DNA of 64,000 nucleotides, taken from Numida meleagris (lineage: Eukaryota; Chordata; Aves; Galliformes; Numididae). The notes beneath the pieces are model-generated. The model ran no database searches and was not told the origin of the DNA. It saw nothing but the letters and a program-made list of their open reading frames with translations. The stretch spans positions 186,001 to 250,000 of the forward strand of contig NC_034411.1 of NCBI RefSeq assembly GCF_002078875.1. Reading direction: 5' to 3'. Position numbers and translations under genes: made by a program. This document shows, piece after piece, positions 56,701-64,000 of the stretch; the stretch's first letter is position 1; every line of letters begins with the position of its first letter.

Positions 56701-59700
56701 TGTCGGGATGGTGAAATGCAGCAACCTGCTTTTGTTTGCCGGAGCATGTGATTTCTTTTTTATACCTTGTGATCTTCACAGATTTCTGGCGAAGCTTAAA
56801 AGGTTAGCTGGAAAAGGAGTGGCTAGCGTTTGTTTAGAAAATAAATAGAAAAAAGTAGGCCAAATACCAGTAAAGTTCCAGTTTTAAAATATTAAACTAA
56901 CACACAACATTGCTGGCCTGGAAAGGTCAGATGAGGGGGGAGAAAGGATGTATTTAGACTGATTGCCAGGCAGGACGTGGGATCTCTCACTGACTTGGCA
57001 GTAGATACTTTAGCTCTATTTGCTATTAGTGCTGTTTCAAATGCTCTATATTTGCTAAGTTCTTAAGTTTGACAAGATCCATGCTTTATTTTCCAGTATT
57101 TACATGGTATTAAGCAAGTGTGTAAATCCATTCAGAGTAACCAAGATGTACACAGCCCCCTTTTTATTGCTGGTTGGCAGTAGACAGGATGCTCAGAAAC
57201 CTGGGACAATGGAAGTCTGGAGGCATTGTGCTTTGGGGTGTGCTATCAGATAACAAGGGTATTTGTGACATGCTTAAACTTGCTAAATACAAGTGGAATA
57301 GGGCCCTTTGCTTCCAAATTTGTCAGTGGGAGTGAAGAAAGAAATGATTACTTAACAGTAGAGCAGCTACGAGTCCTTCCAATGAAATCATGATTTAATG
57401 AAAACACCAATACTCCTTTCTATGGTCTGAATCTAGGTACTTGGCTAGTGTAAAGTAGAAAACCTAACGCAGCAGCTAAATAATCGCTGCCACATCATCT
57501 AAGCACATCATTATCTCTGCTGGATGAGATGAAAGGTATTTACAAACTAGAGGCTGCCAGGAGAACACAGTCAGCAAAGGCTTGATCCAGCTCCAGCTGT
57601 AATCAATAGGAGCCTTCAACTAAATCAGAGTTTAAAGAACAAACTAACTACTTTGTAAAATGTATTACACTTTGAGCTTTGCAAAATTAAACCTGGAGCT
57701 CATCAGAAGGGAGGCACATAGGGATTTGTTGCCTAACAAAGCTCTTTGTTTTACTTCACGCATGCTTTGCCGGTCTTCCAAACTGTACTTCCCACTCAGT
57801 GACCCAGGCCCACGTGCCCATGTTGTTTTTTTGTCTTTTTTTTTCTTAAATTCCCCTCTCCCTTAAATCTCCCACTTTTACTTTCCTCATGTTTTTCTTT
57901 CTGTATTCCCCTGGGTTCTGCCCTTCTAATTTTTCAAGGCAGAGAATGCGTCTTTGTTTGTGAAGAGCAAAGCAAGTTTATGGCACCCTATTCATTATAT
58001 TTATGAATCATATCTAACTGAATTTTTCCCATAGCCCAAAGGTGGCTGTTTGCCCAAAGGCACTGCTCTCAGTGCCTGTATTTTCTATTTATAAGGTGTA
58101 TTTTAGTTTACATCAGAAGCTTAAGGAAAGACTTCTGCTTGATATCACTTCTGCCAAATGAAACCCACAGAGAAGCTGTGGCCAAAGGAACTCTGTACAA
58201 AAGTTGTCTGGGCTCTGTAATTTCCTTCACGTGGGTGCATGGTAGTATACATTAGTTGCCAATAAAAACAATCAAAAATAGATAGAGCACTGTGCAAGTC
58301 CTGAGATGATCTTAAAAAGTACAGAACGCAGGTAAATGCTCGCTGAGAAACACAGTATCAAAACAGTTTGGTGAGAAAACCAGCTTTTGCAAGACGTTTG
58401 GGAAAGGACGAGCAGCTCCCCTGACAACTCCTACTACTCTGTGCACCTTGGTGAGATTCCAGAAAGGAACAGTTTACGAGAGGGTTAAAGAAAATTGTTG
58501 TTTTTGAAACTATTTGTGGTTGTGACCAAGTGTGGGCGCTCCCCAGAAGATGTTGACGTTGAATAGGCAGTATAGCTGAGGATAGCAAGGAATTAACTGT
58601 TTCGGTCCTCAGGGAGGACATTAGTAGTAGCAGATGTTCAATGCAAGGCAAATCTGTCTGGCTCTGGATACGCTGGTGGGCACTGAAAAGCTACAGCAGC
58701 ATCAAGCCTAGGATGCACGTAGAAGGAGGTCTACTGTGGGACAAGTGTCCGTGCAGATGCCCATTCGAACCAGGTTTTCTGCTTCCAGGGAGCAGCAGGA
58801 TATAGATAGGAATTGTCTTTGTAGCAAACATGGAGAAGGGAAGAAACAGACCCTGACCAAATCGCTAGACTTTAAACCAAACAAACAGACAAACAAAAAC
58901 CAACTTTGTGGTATGTTTCTCTTCTTCCTAGCTCCAGGAAGAAAGATGAGTGGGAAGCTCTAGCCACCATCCTTGACAAGGTAGCTGTCAGGCCCTCCTT
59001 CCTCTCAATCTTTCTAGAAGGAATTTGTCTTGATTTTCAGTTCATTCCTTCCCTTCTTTAAAAGGCATGTGACCTCAGATTCTGATTTTTTGCAAATTCA
59101 GTGTATGAGCTAATTGCCAGGGATATATAGCCTGCCTGCATCTCAGCGTTTCTGAGGGCTGCCCAGAACATTATCAGCACATCACTCAGCAGAACTGTTT
59201 CAGCGCCTGGTTGTCTCTAACTCTAAGCAGACAGTCATAAACGTTTGGTTAACATCTAATCTAGCCTTTCCATGACTCTTGCAGAGGTTAACTAATGAGC
59301 ACAAGCCTACAGGGGAACATAAGTGTTGAATTCAGCCCGATATTGGTTGGTCAAAATATATTTTGCTTATAGCTTCTTGTAGAGTAGGAGAGATTTCTCA
59401 GTTTAAACTTCCATCAAAGCTATTGGAAAAAGCTGTCAGTCGCACTCCAGTTTTTCATAGATGTCTTGCTGCTTCAAATACCTTCCAGATGGATTTAATT
59501 CCAGTGACTGATTGTCCACTTGGCTTTGCAGCTGTGCTCTTCAGGGGAAAGGTCTGCACCATGCTCATTCATGTCCAGGATGGCAAAAAATGACTTCATG
59601 TAGCTCTTTCTTAATGACAGTGTTATCTTCCATTAAATGAGGAGGCAAAAGATGAACTAACAGAAGATGAATCTAGAGGATGCTCTGAGTACTTCATGCC

Positions 59701-62700
59701 AAGAGCAAAGAACAGAATTTGAAAGGTAAAGCAAGAAGATGGGTACCTAGATATTAGTGAGGTGATCCGTTTATAGGGAAGGAAAAGAAAAGCAACCATG
59801 TACAAGCATGTAAACTTCTCACAAATAGGATAATGTGGAGAACTGCTTACAGTTCCGAGGCAAAAGCATTTAATAAAACTTTTTTTCTGCATTCTTACTG
59901 ATCATATACTATGATTATTGTTAACCTGAATAACCCAAAGGACTCTCCACAACACTTGATCCCTTTTCAAAGCCAAATTTATTGTGTAAGCTTATGATGT
60001 CTAACATTATACTTTTATTTCTCTGTGCCGTTAGCTTATAGAGGCCCTAGTTGCAGATAAGGACTCCACTGTACTGCTGATGGGCAAACTGAGCCAACTT
60101 TGAAACCGGTTGCAGTCTTAACAGGAGAGAGTGGAGGATTTCAAAGGAAAGCAAGAACTAGTCTGGGAGATAACAATATTTTGTTTTTTAATGGACTGTA
60201 AATAGTGTAGGCTTAAAGAGTCTGCATATAGCATCCAAACAATTCCATTGATTTAGGGGCTGCTTTTAATTAATCAGAGGCTACTGTACCAATGAACGTG
60301 CAAAGCACTGGAGGAAGATCAAACACAAGATTCATCTCTAACATCCACTGTAGCTAGGTCATATCTAAACTTAGGCTCAAGCAGACTATTACTATATTTG
60401 AAGATTTCAAACAGATGAAATGAGTAATATTAAAGAAAAGAAACACCATGTCACAGAAAATAAGATAGGATCTCCTGAACCGATTTCAAGGTTTCAAAAA
60501 CACCTCAGAGAAATGAAAACTAAGCCATGAAAGCTCTTGTATTCTATTGTTTTCGGAAGGACTGGAAAGTGTTCAATGTTTTAGGATCAAGTCCAAATGA
60601 TTCTTAATGAGTTAGGTCTCATTTTCAATGAAAGGAAAATAAAAAGGAAGCAAAGCATAACAGATAAGTAATGGCTGAATACGCACTAAGAACAGAATTC
60701 ATTTCAAAGTAAAGAACAACAATCTTGTAACTACAAAATGTTCAGTAAATAGGTTAATTCTCCATATCCAGCTAGAACTCTTGGGCTTGGTTTCTTATTA
60801 TTATTTGTGAAACAGTTCTTGTTACCTACCCCCCTTGGCTTCATACATATTGTTTACATACGTGCTTATGCACATCTAGTGGTGGAAAATAAACCCCCCT
60901 GAGCCAAAAAGAAAAAGAAAAAAGAGATGGATCTAAGAAGTTCAGGGAAAAGTTCTGTGAAATACAGCTACGTATCATTTTGTCACAAGCCACCATTGAC
61001 AAAAACGTAGCTGATTTTCAGATCATACCAGTTTTGCAACTCAAATTCGAAAAGCGATGATATTTTACAGATATTTTACAGAGAGGATACTCAGGAGATG
61101 ATTATTTTAGTCAAGCCAAGACCTGCACTTCCTACAGAAGTGGCATGAAGTATCCGGTTAGCAAGTGACAGTGCTTTTACATCTGGCACTGTAAACTATG
61201 TTCACAACCCTATTTAGTCACCATAAATCATATGCTGCGAAGTATCTAGTTTCCTAAAGGAGCAGCTTTGTTTCATTAACATCTTGAAACTCACGTTGTA
61301 ATGTTGCTAATTGTATAGCAATTTATCTGGGAGCACAGTGTGAATTGCTGCTTTCAGTCAGCTTTTGGCACTCATCGTCAGCTTAAGAAGAGAGGAAGAG
61401 ACTAAAGAATTCAGGAGAGAAAAATCGCACAAATTATCTAAAAGGGACCACACTGCTAGATTTGAGACAAGCTGGGATATTCTGAATTATCTGAGAACTC
61501 TGTCCCAGAAAGGTAATTGCAAGCTGAGTAAATAGCACTGTTCCTTCAGATCAAGGCGACTCCCTCTGATACTTGCAGGCATTTCCTACCCACTTGTGAA
61601 TAGGCTTGGGCTGTGCTTGGTATTGCAGACTTGCTCTGGCAAGTTTTTTTAGTGAGGGTTTTTTTAAAATAAAAGTTCCTAGCAACAAGGTGAAGGACTA
61701 TTTCAGGACAGCATTCCTATCCAGGATAGCATTAAGTAATTGTGTAAATTTAGGCATGTGCAAAGATGTCAGTGAAATTACCGGGATCCAAGCATGTGCT
61801 TTAAATGCTGGCACACAATTAAATGTCTTAACATGACACCTCAAAGTACAAGCAGTGATTCTGTTTATTAAAATCAGTCTCGGCGTACTTTCTGTACTTC
61901 GTGAACTGTTTGGTGCAGGTAGTAGTTCTGAATAAATCTCTGCATTAATTCAGAGTTGTGCACAATGAACAGCATAGATGCTGATCAGTGAAACTCTACA
62001 TTTTTTCCTGGCTCGTGAGGAGATGTTGATTTTTTATTTTTTTTTTTTAAACAGACAAACTGGAAAAGCTAAGCTGCAGAGGTTAGCTTGTAGCAACAGT
62101 TGGGCCATGGGAGGCTGGGAATGACATTCAGCTCCTGGCTGGCTAGCCTGCTTTCCATGAAAATGTTTGTGCTGCTCAGGGCTGCCCCAGAATTGTGTTA
62201 CTTTCCCTTATGGAAAGCATTTCCTCACCTTCACCTTTTGTAGGAAAACAAACAGTCCTTCCCATAAATGCAGAGCAGTTTTCTAAAAATTTCAGCTCCG
62301 AAAAGCACAGCAAGAAAAGTAGTCTCGGTGGTGGGCAGACCCCAAGAAAGGTGTATTTTTTCATTTCATGGAAGAAAATACGGAGTAAAGGAGAAGGAAT
62401 GCAAGACAAACATTAAAAAGTACTGAGATTGAAGGTTTTCTCAGGCAAGCTTTTCTGCTGCGTCGTTGCCTCCAGTGCCTTCCAGAAGCAAACTTCCACT
62501 GGTGACTGGCACCCTCTGTGTGGTGAAATAATAATAAGGAAATAATAATTCTAAAGAGTCTGATAACTAAAGCCGACGGACCAATAGTAAAATGAAAAAT
62601 GGAAAAAAGGAGGAAGTCTCTGCATCTTTAGCATGTCTCTGCCTGTCTAAGAGTTTAAAGGAGAGACCGGTCAGGAAAAGCCCTCCTCACTATTAGGGCA

Positions 62701-64000
62701 GTCAAGGAGAGGGATGGGTTGCCCAGAATGACCGCGCACCCTCCACCCACAGAGGTTTTTAGGAGCTGGCTGGATAACCACCCTTATCTGAGGGTCTGAT
62801 GAACCTGGTCTGACCGCAGAGCTGACCCTGCTTGGAAGTCCCTTCCCAGCTGAGTTCATCTACGATTCTGCTCATACACCAACCTGAAATTCAGGGCAGC
62901 TGCAAAGGGAGAGCAAAAAAACTTAAGGAAACCGTTCGGTCATCACGGAGCTAGATTGCGAAATCTTTGCTAAGAATAGTTAACAATGGGACATAAGCAT
63001 TTAATTTTTCAAATTAAGGGCAAACGATAGACATGGAAAAACGTGCATATTATCATTCCAGTTTTTAAGGGCTGTTGTATATCCAACCCATCCCATTTGC
63101 CTCCCAGTGGGACAGTAATGCTGCCTTGAATCTGAGTTTCTGCGACAGAGGCAGTTCTGTAACTTTATGCCATAAAGCTGGAGCGTGCTTCAGTTGGTGC
63201 ATGCAAGAGCCTCTGCGGTGTTCTGCAAGGACAGTCCTGAGCTGATCCAGGCAGATTCCAGTCCCATCTCACGTGGGACGTTACGGCCAAACACAAAAAA
63301 ACATTTGTGTGTCAACTTTATGCCATTTTTTTTTCATACTTTTAGACGCTTCGGATCATTCTTTCTGGCCGAAGCCCCCGAGTGGCCATTCAATCTGTGA
63401 AAATCCCAATTGGTCCCGTTGGTCTCTTTAATACCGTGCTTTCAGCCTACCGCTCATAGCTGTTGGAGGAGTGAGACTCCACCCTGAGGACAAGGCGCTG
63501 TGAAATGGCTCCTCAGCCCCTGTTTGGTCACAGATGAGGCATTTGTATGGAGCCCCCGGGGCTCCCACAGCCTCTTACGAGCCAGAAGTTGCTGAGGCCA
63601 GTTTTTGGCTAGGTTGGACATGACAGATACTAACACAAAGAATCAAATGCAGAGAATGATATAAGAAGCTGCTGCTTTTGTCCCAAATATAACGCTAAAC
63701 ACAGCAACAGTGTTGAGTAAAGTACGTGCTCGCCAACGTGTGCGAGTGCATGCACCGCTGAGCTGCTTCCAGCAGGACAGGACCCTTCCACAAGTTTAAG
63801 TTGTCCAGAAAAATGGAGCTCTGACAGCCACAACAACACAAAATGATGTCACCCCGTTTCAATACTGTAAGTTTCTCCTCGGAAGAACAGTGACTCCTAC
63901 AATGAAAATGTTCTGATACCAACTCCTAGTATCTTTTTGATATCTCTATTTTCTGGAGGTCGTAGGGCAAGGGATGGACACTGCAGCTCTGATGTCCAGC
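28640..64000 (-). CDS. EFEMP1: EFEMP1 (fibulin-3), 3' part of the gene: seven coding exons and 3' UTR
   Basis: EFEMP1 is a secreted extracellular-matrix glycoprotein of the fibulin family, associated with elastic fibres and basement membranes. Seven minus-strand exons are present (43881-43759, 40218-40099, 37726-37607, 36229-36110, 32195-32072, 31952-31757, 29871-29713). Each calcium-binding EGF exon starts at the D of a D-(I/V/T)-(D/N)-E-C motif in phase 1, and the frame closes exactly through the terminal exon. Together they encode five cbEGF modules and the C-terminal fibulin domain ending IIVGPYAF. Human EFEMP1 has 493 residues, so about 60 percent is here. The large exon with the atypical first EGF module and the signal-peptide exons are not found and must lie right of base 64,000. 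Fibulin-4 (EFEMP2) is the nearest alternative, but the C-terminal domain and the adjacency to PNPT1 favour EFEMP1. Confidence 0.95.
28658..28663 (-). terminator. EFEMP1: Polyadenylation signal of EFEMP1 (AATAAA)
   Basis: The plus strand TTTATT is AATAAA on the minus strand, about 1.05 kb after the EFEMP1 stop codon. Cleavage would fall roughly at 28630-28650. Confidence 0.65.
29713..29871 (-). CDS. EFEMP1: EFEMP1 terminal coding exon (human exon 12 equivalent)
   Basis: Encodes the last 52 residues: [20 protein letters not shown], then [20 protein letters not shown], then [12 protein letters not shown], followed by TAG at 29713-29715. The acceptor is TTTCTTTCAG. The end is clear because the fibulin C-terminal module normally finishes within a few residues of IIVGP. 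Confidence 0.97.
   Translation of the reverse strand, partial: QTSAVSAMLVLVKSLSGPREHIVDLEMLTVNSLNYRTSSVLRLTIIVGPYAF
31757..31952 (-). CDS. EFEMP1: EFEMP1 fibulin C-terminal domain exon (human exon 11 equivalent)
   Basis: A 196-nt exon opening [20 protein letters not shown] (the Asn is completed across the junction) and continuing [20 protein letters not shown], then [20 protein letters not shown], then GEFYLR. It forms most of the fibulin-type C-terminal module. The acceptor is TTTTCCAG and the donor GAGA|GTGAGT; the exon ends in phase 0. Confidence 0.96.
32072..32195 (-). CDS. EFEMP1: EFEMP1 last cbEGF exon (human exon 10 equivalent)
   Basis: A 124-nt exon: [20 protein letters not shown], then [20 protein letters not shown], then E. 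The FRCYP arginine is, by my recalled alignment, equivalent to human Arg345, whose change to Trp causes malattia leventinese. Wild-type Arg (CGT) is present here. The donor GAGAA|GTAAGA splits an Asn codon. The next intron is only 119 bp. Confidence 0.95.
32685..32709. repeat. Poly-T run in EFEMP1 intron
   Basis: T15-C-T9, within the intron between the last cbEGF exon and the preceding one, about 0.3 kb before the long CR1 copy. A second T16 run lies at 32884-32899. Confidence 0.85.
33000..35320 (+). mobile_element. Long CR1 LINE copy with ORF1 esterase and partial ORF2, in EFEMP1 intron 10-9
   Basis: The longest repeat in the window, antisense to EFEMP1. ORF1 carries a retroposon-type SGNH (GDSL-like) esterase at 33217-33840 in one frame with a single in-frame TAG at 33421-33423. 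The GDS block ([11 protein letters not shown]) is at 33319-33327. The endonuclease part of ORF2 is largely missing between about 33,850 and 34,120. Reverse transcriptase blocks follow: [20 protein letters not shown], then [18 protein letters not shown], then [21 protein letters not shown] second deletion near 34,860 joins these to the 3' part ([20 protein letters not shown]). The element ends at CCATTCTATGATTCTG near 35320. The 5' limit is approximate. Confidence 0.9.
33217..33840 (+). pseudogene. Decayed CR1 ORF1 SGNH-hydrolase (esterase) domain
   Basis: One frame runs 624 nt, interrupted once by TAG (33421-33423). It shows the serine block GDS (33319-33327), the usual strand [15 protein letters not shown], and the C-terminal block [14 protein letters not shown]. 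In this family the last block is normally DG(I/V)HL(T/S) with the catalytic His; here His is replaced by Gln (CAA, 33739-33741). The GTND block is replaced by GSHE (about 33481-33492). The serine remains, but two further active-site positions are lost, so the domain is presumably dead. Confidence 0.75.
36110..36229 (-). CDS. EFEMP1: EFEMP1 cbEGF exon (human exon 9 equivalent)
   Basis: A 120-nt exon: [20 protein letters not shown], then [20 protein letters not shown]. The second residue is Thr where Ile or Val is usual (DTDEC), still compatible with calcium binding. The acceptor is TCTGCAG and the donor CAAG|GTAAGT. Confidence 0.95.
37607..37726 (-). CDS. EFEMP1: EFEMP1 cbEGF exon (human exon 8 equivalent)
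   Basis: A 120-nt exon: [20 protein letters not shown], then [20 protein letters not shown]. This is almost the mammalian sequence as recalled. The acceptor is CTTTCAG and the donor GAAG|GTAAGT. Confidence 0.96.
40099..40218 (-). CDS. EFEMP1: EFEMP1 cbEGF exon (human exon 7 equivalent)
   Basis: A 120-nt exon: [20 protein letters not shown], then [19 protein letters not shown]. It contains an N-glycosylation sequon (NHT), equivalent to the NYT recalled for the human protein. The acceptor is ACTCAG and the donor GTAG|GTAAGA. Confidence 0.95.
41374..41388. repeat. Poly-T run (T15)
   Basis: A simple homopolymer in the intron between the 40099-40218 and 43759-43881 exons. Confidence 0.85.
43759..43881 (-). 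CDS. EFEMP1: EFEMP1 cbEGF exon (human exon 6 equivalent)
   Basis: A 123-nt, phase-1 exon for one cbEGF module with six cysteines: [20 protein letters not shown], then [25 protein letters not shown] and the Asn in [10 protein letters not shown] are calcium-binding and beta-hydroxylation positions. The acceptor TTTGTAAAG has purines immediately before the AG, hence a weak site. The donor is ATTG|GTAAGT. Confidence 0.95.
46126..46154. repeat. T-rich run next to a hairpin
   Basis: T11-C-T11-C-T4, six bases after a perfect inverted repeat (46102-46120). Confidence 0.85.
50945..51135 (-). mobile_element. Relic LINE reverse transcriptase fragment
   Basis: The minus strand translates, with one frame change near 51088, as [12 protein letters not shown] then [20 protein letters not shown] then [20 protein letters not shown] and MCKKGSGR. 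This follows the N-terminal reverse transcriptase pattern of CR1-class LINEs (KAxGPDxIHPxxLKE...IFxxSLxxGxxPxxWxxANVxPIxKKG). There is no obvious CR1 3' end. It looks much older than the other copies, possibly an ancient CR1 or L3-like family. Confidence 0.55.
52350..52565 (-). mobile_element. CR1 LINE 3' end in the large EFEMP1 intron
   Basis: The plus strand reads ATCACAGAATCATAGAATCA followed by GGTTGGAAAAGACCTCTAAG, the complement of the CR1 3' terminus. It ends at about 52565 after GAAATTTTTCCTAATATCC. It appears young compared with the other short pieces. Confidence 0.92.
53654..53678. repeat. A-rich run
   Basis: A8-G-A16 in the large EFEMP1 intron. Confidence 0.85.
55888..55910. repeat. 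(GTCT)n microsatellite
   Basis: About five and a half tandem copies of GTCT, a probable length-polymorphic marker. Confidence 0.9.
56274..56291. repeat. Poly-T run (T18)
   Basis: A homopolymer about 250 bp before the C16-T11 tract. Confidence 0.85.
56529..56555. repeat. C16-T11 homopyrimidine tract
   Basis: Sixteen C directly followed by eleven T on the plus strand, so the minus (EFEMP1 sense) strand has A11-G16. The run of G can form G-quadruplex or triplex structures. Length is likely variable and prone to sequencing error. Confidence 0.9.
62640..62875 (+). mobile_element. Diverged CR1 LINE 3' fragment in the large EFEMP1 intron
   Basis: Plus-strand sequence follows the CR1 3' pattern: GGGATGGGTTGCCCAGAATG, then GGTTTTTAGGAGCTGGCTGG, then GAACCTGGTCTGACCGCAGA, then CTTCCCAGCTGAGTTCATCT and ACGATTCTG. 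Clearly diverged, hence an older subfamily. Confidence 0.72.

Larger units (their letters stand above)
43882..64000 (-). other. EFEMP1: Large EFEMP1 intron (upstream of the first cbEGF exon present)
   Basis: No minus-strand open frame fits the roughly 390-nt exon expected upstream (atypical EGF module with a long linker). The 20 kb is therefore read as one intron running past the right edge. It contains a relic LINE piece, two CR1 fragments, short homopolymers, a (GTCT)n microsatellite and two isolated CpG-rich patches. Confidence 0.75.

Noticed and set aside
43882..64000. miR-216/217 cluster and EFEMP1 5' exons, which neighbour this locus in other vertebrates
   Set aside because: No matching exon was recognised, and the known order puts the microRNAs beyond the EFEMP1 5' end, outside this window.

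Overview
This is vertebrate nuclear DNA, almost certainly from a bird and compatible with chicken or a close relative. The evidence is a set of short, cleanly spliced exons, compact introns, a CpG-island promoter and dispersed repeats that are nearly all CR1 LINEs. There are no bacterial-style genes, operons, CRISPR arrays or phage.

Two protein-coding genes are present, both on the minus strand. From about position 8,700 down to the left edge lies the 5' half of PNPT1 (mitochondrial polynucleotide phosphorylase). Fourteen coding exons chain in one unbroken frame with canonical splice sites and encode about the first 425 residues: transit peptide, first RNase PH domain, helical linker and the start of the second RNase PH domain. 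The remainder lies left of base 1. Its CpG-island promoter (about 8,340-8,900) carries a CCAAT box, GC boxes, a tandem GAAAC element overlapping a GGAANNGAAA ETS-IRF composite, and a close match to the CTCF core.

From about 28,640 to beyond the right edge lies the 3' part of EFEMP1 (fibulin-3). The 3' UTR, the last coding exon and six upstream exons are present. They encode five calcium-binding EGF modules and the C-terminal fibulin domain. The next upstream exon, the large one that encodes the atypical first EGF module, was not found, so 43,882-64,000 is read as part of a very large intron.

The roughly 20 kb between the genes (about 8,850-28,630) has no convincing gene. It holds CR1 fragments, homopolymer runs and unique sequence. 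The most structured repeat is a long CR1 copy at about 33.0-35.3 kb inside EFEMP1. It keeps an ORF1 SGNH-esterase region and part of the ORF2 reverse transcriptase, with damaged active sites and internal deletions.

I found no credible undescribed gene system. The items most worth a second look are the PNPT1 promoter architecture, the decayed CR1 esterase, two isolated CpG clusters inside the EFEMP1 intron, and a relic reverse transcriptase fragment near 51 kb. The gene assignments rest on recalled protein families and on reading-frame and splice-site logic, not on a database search.
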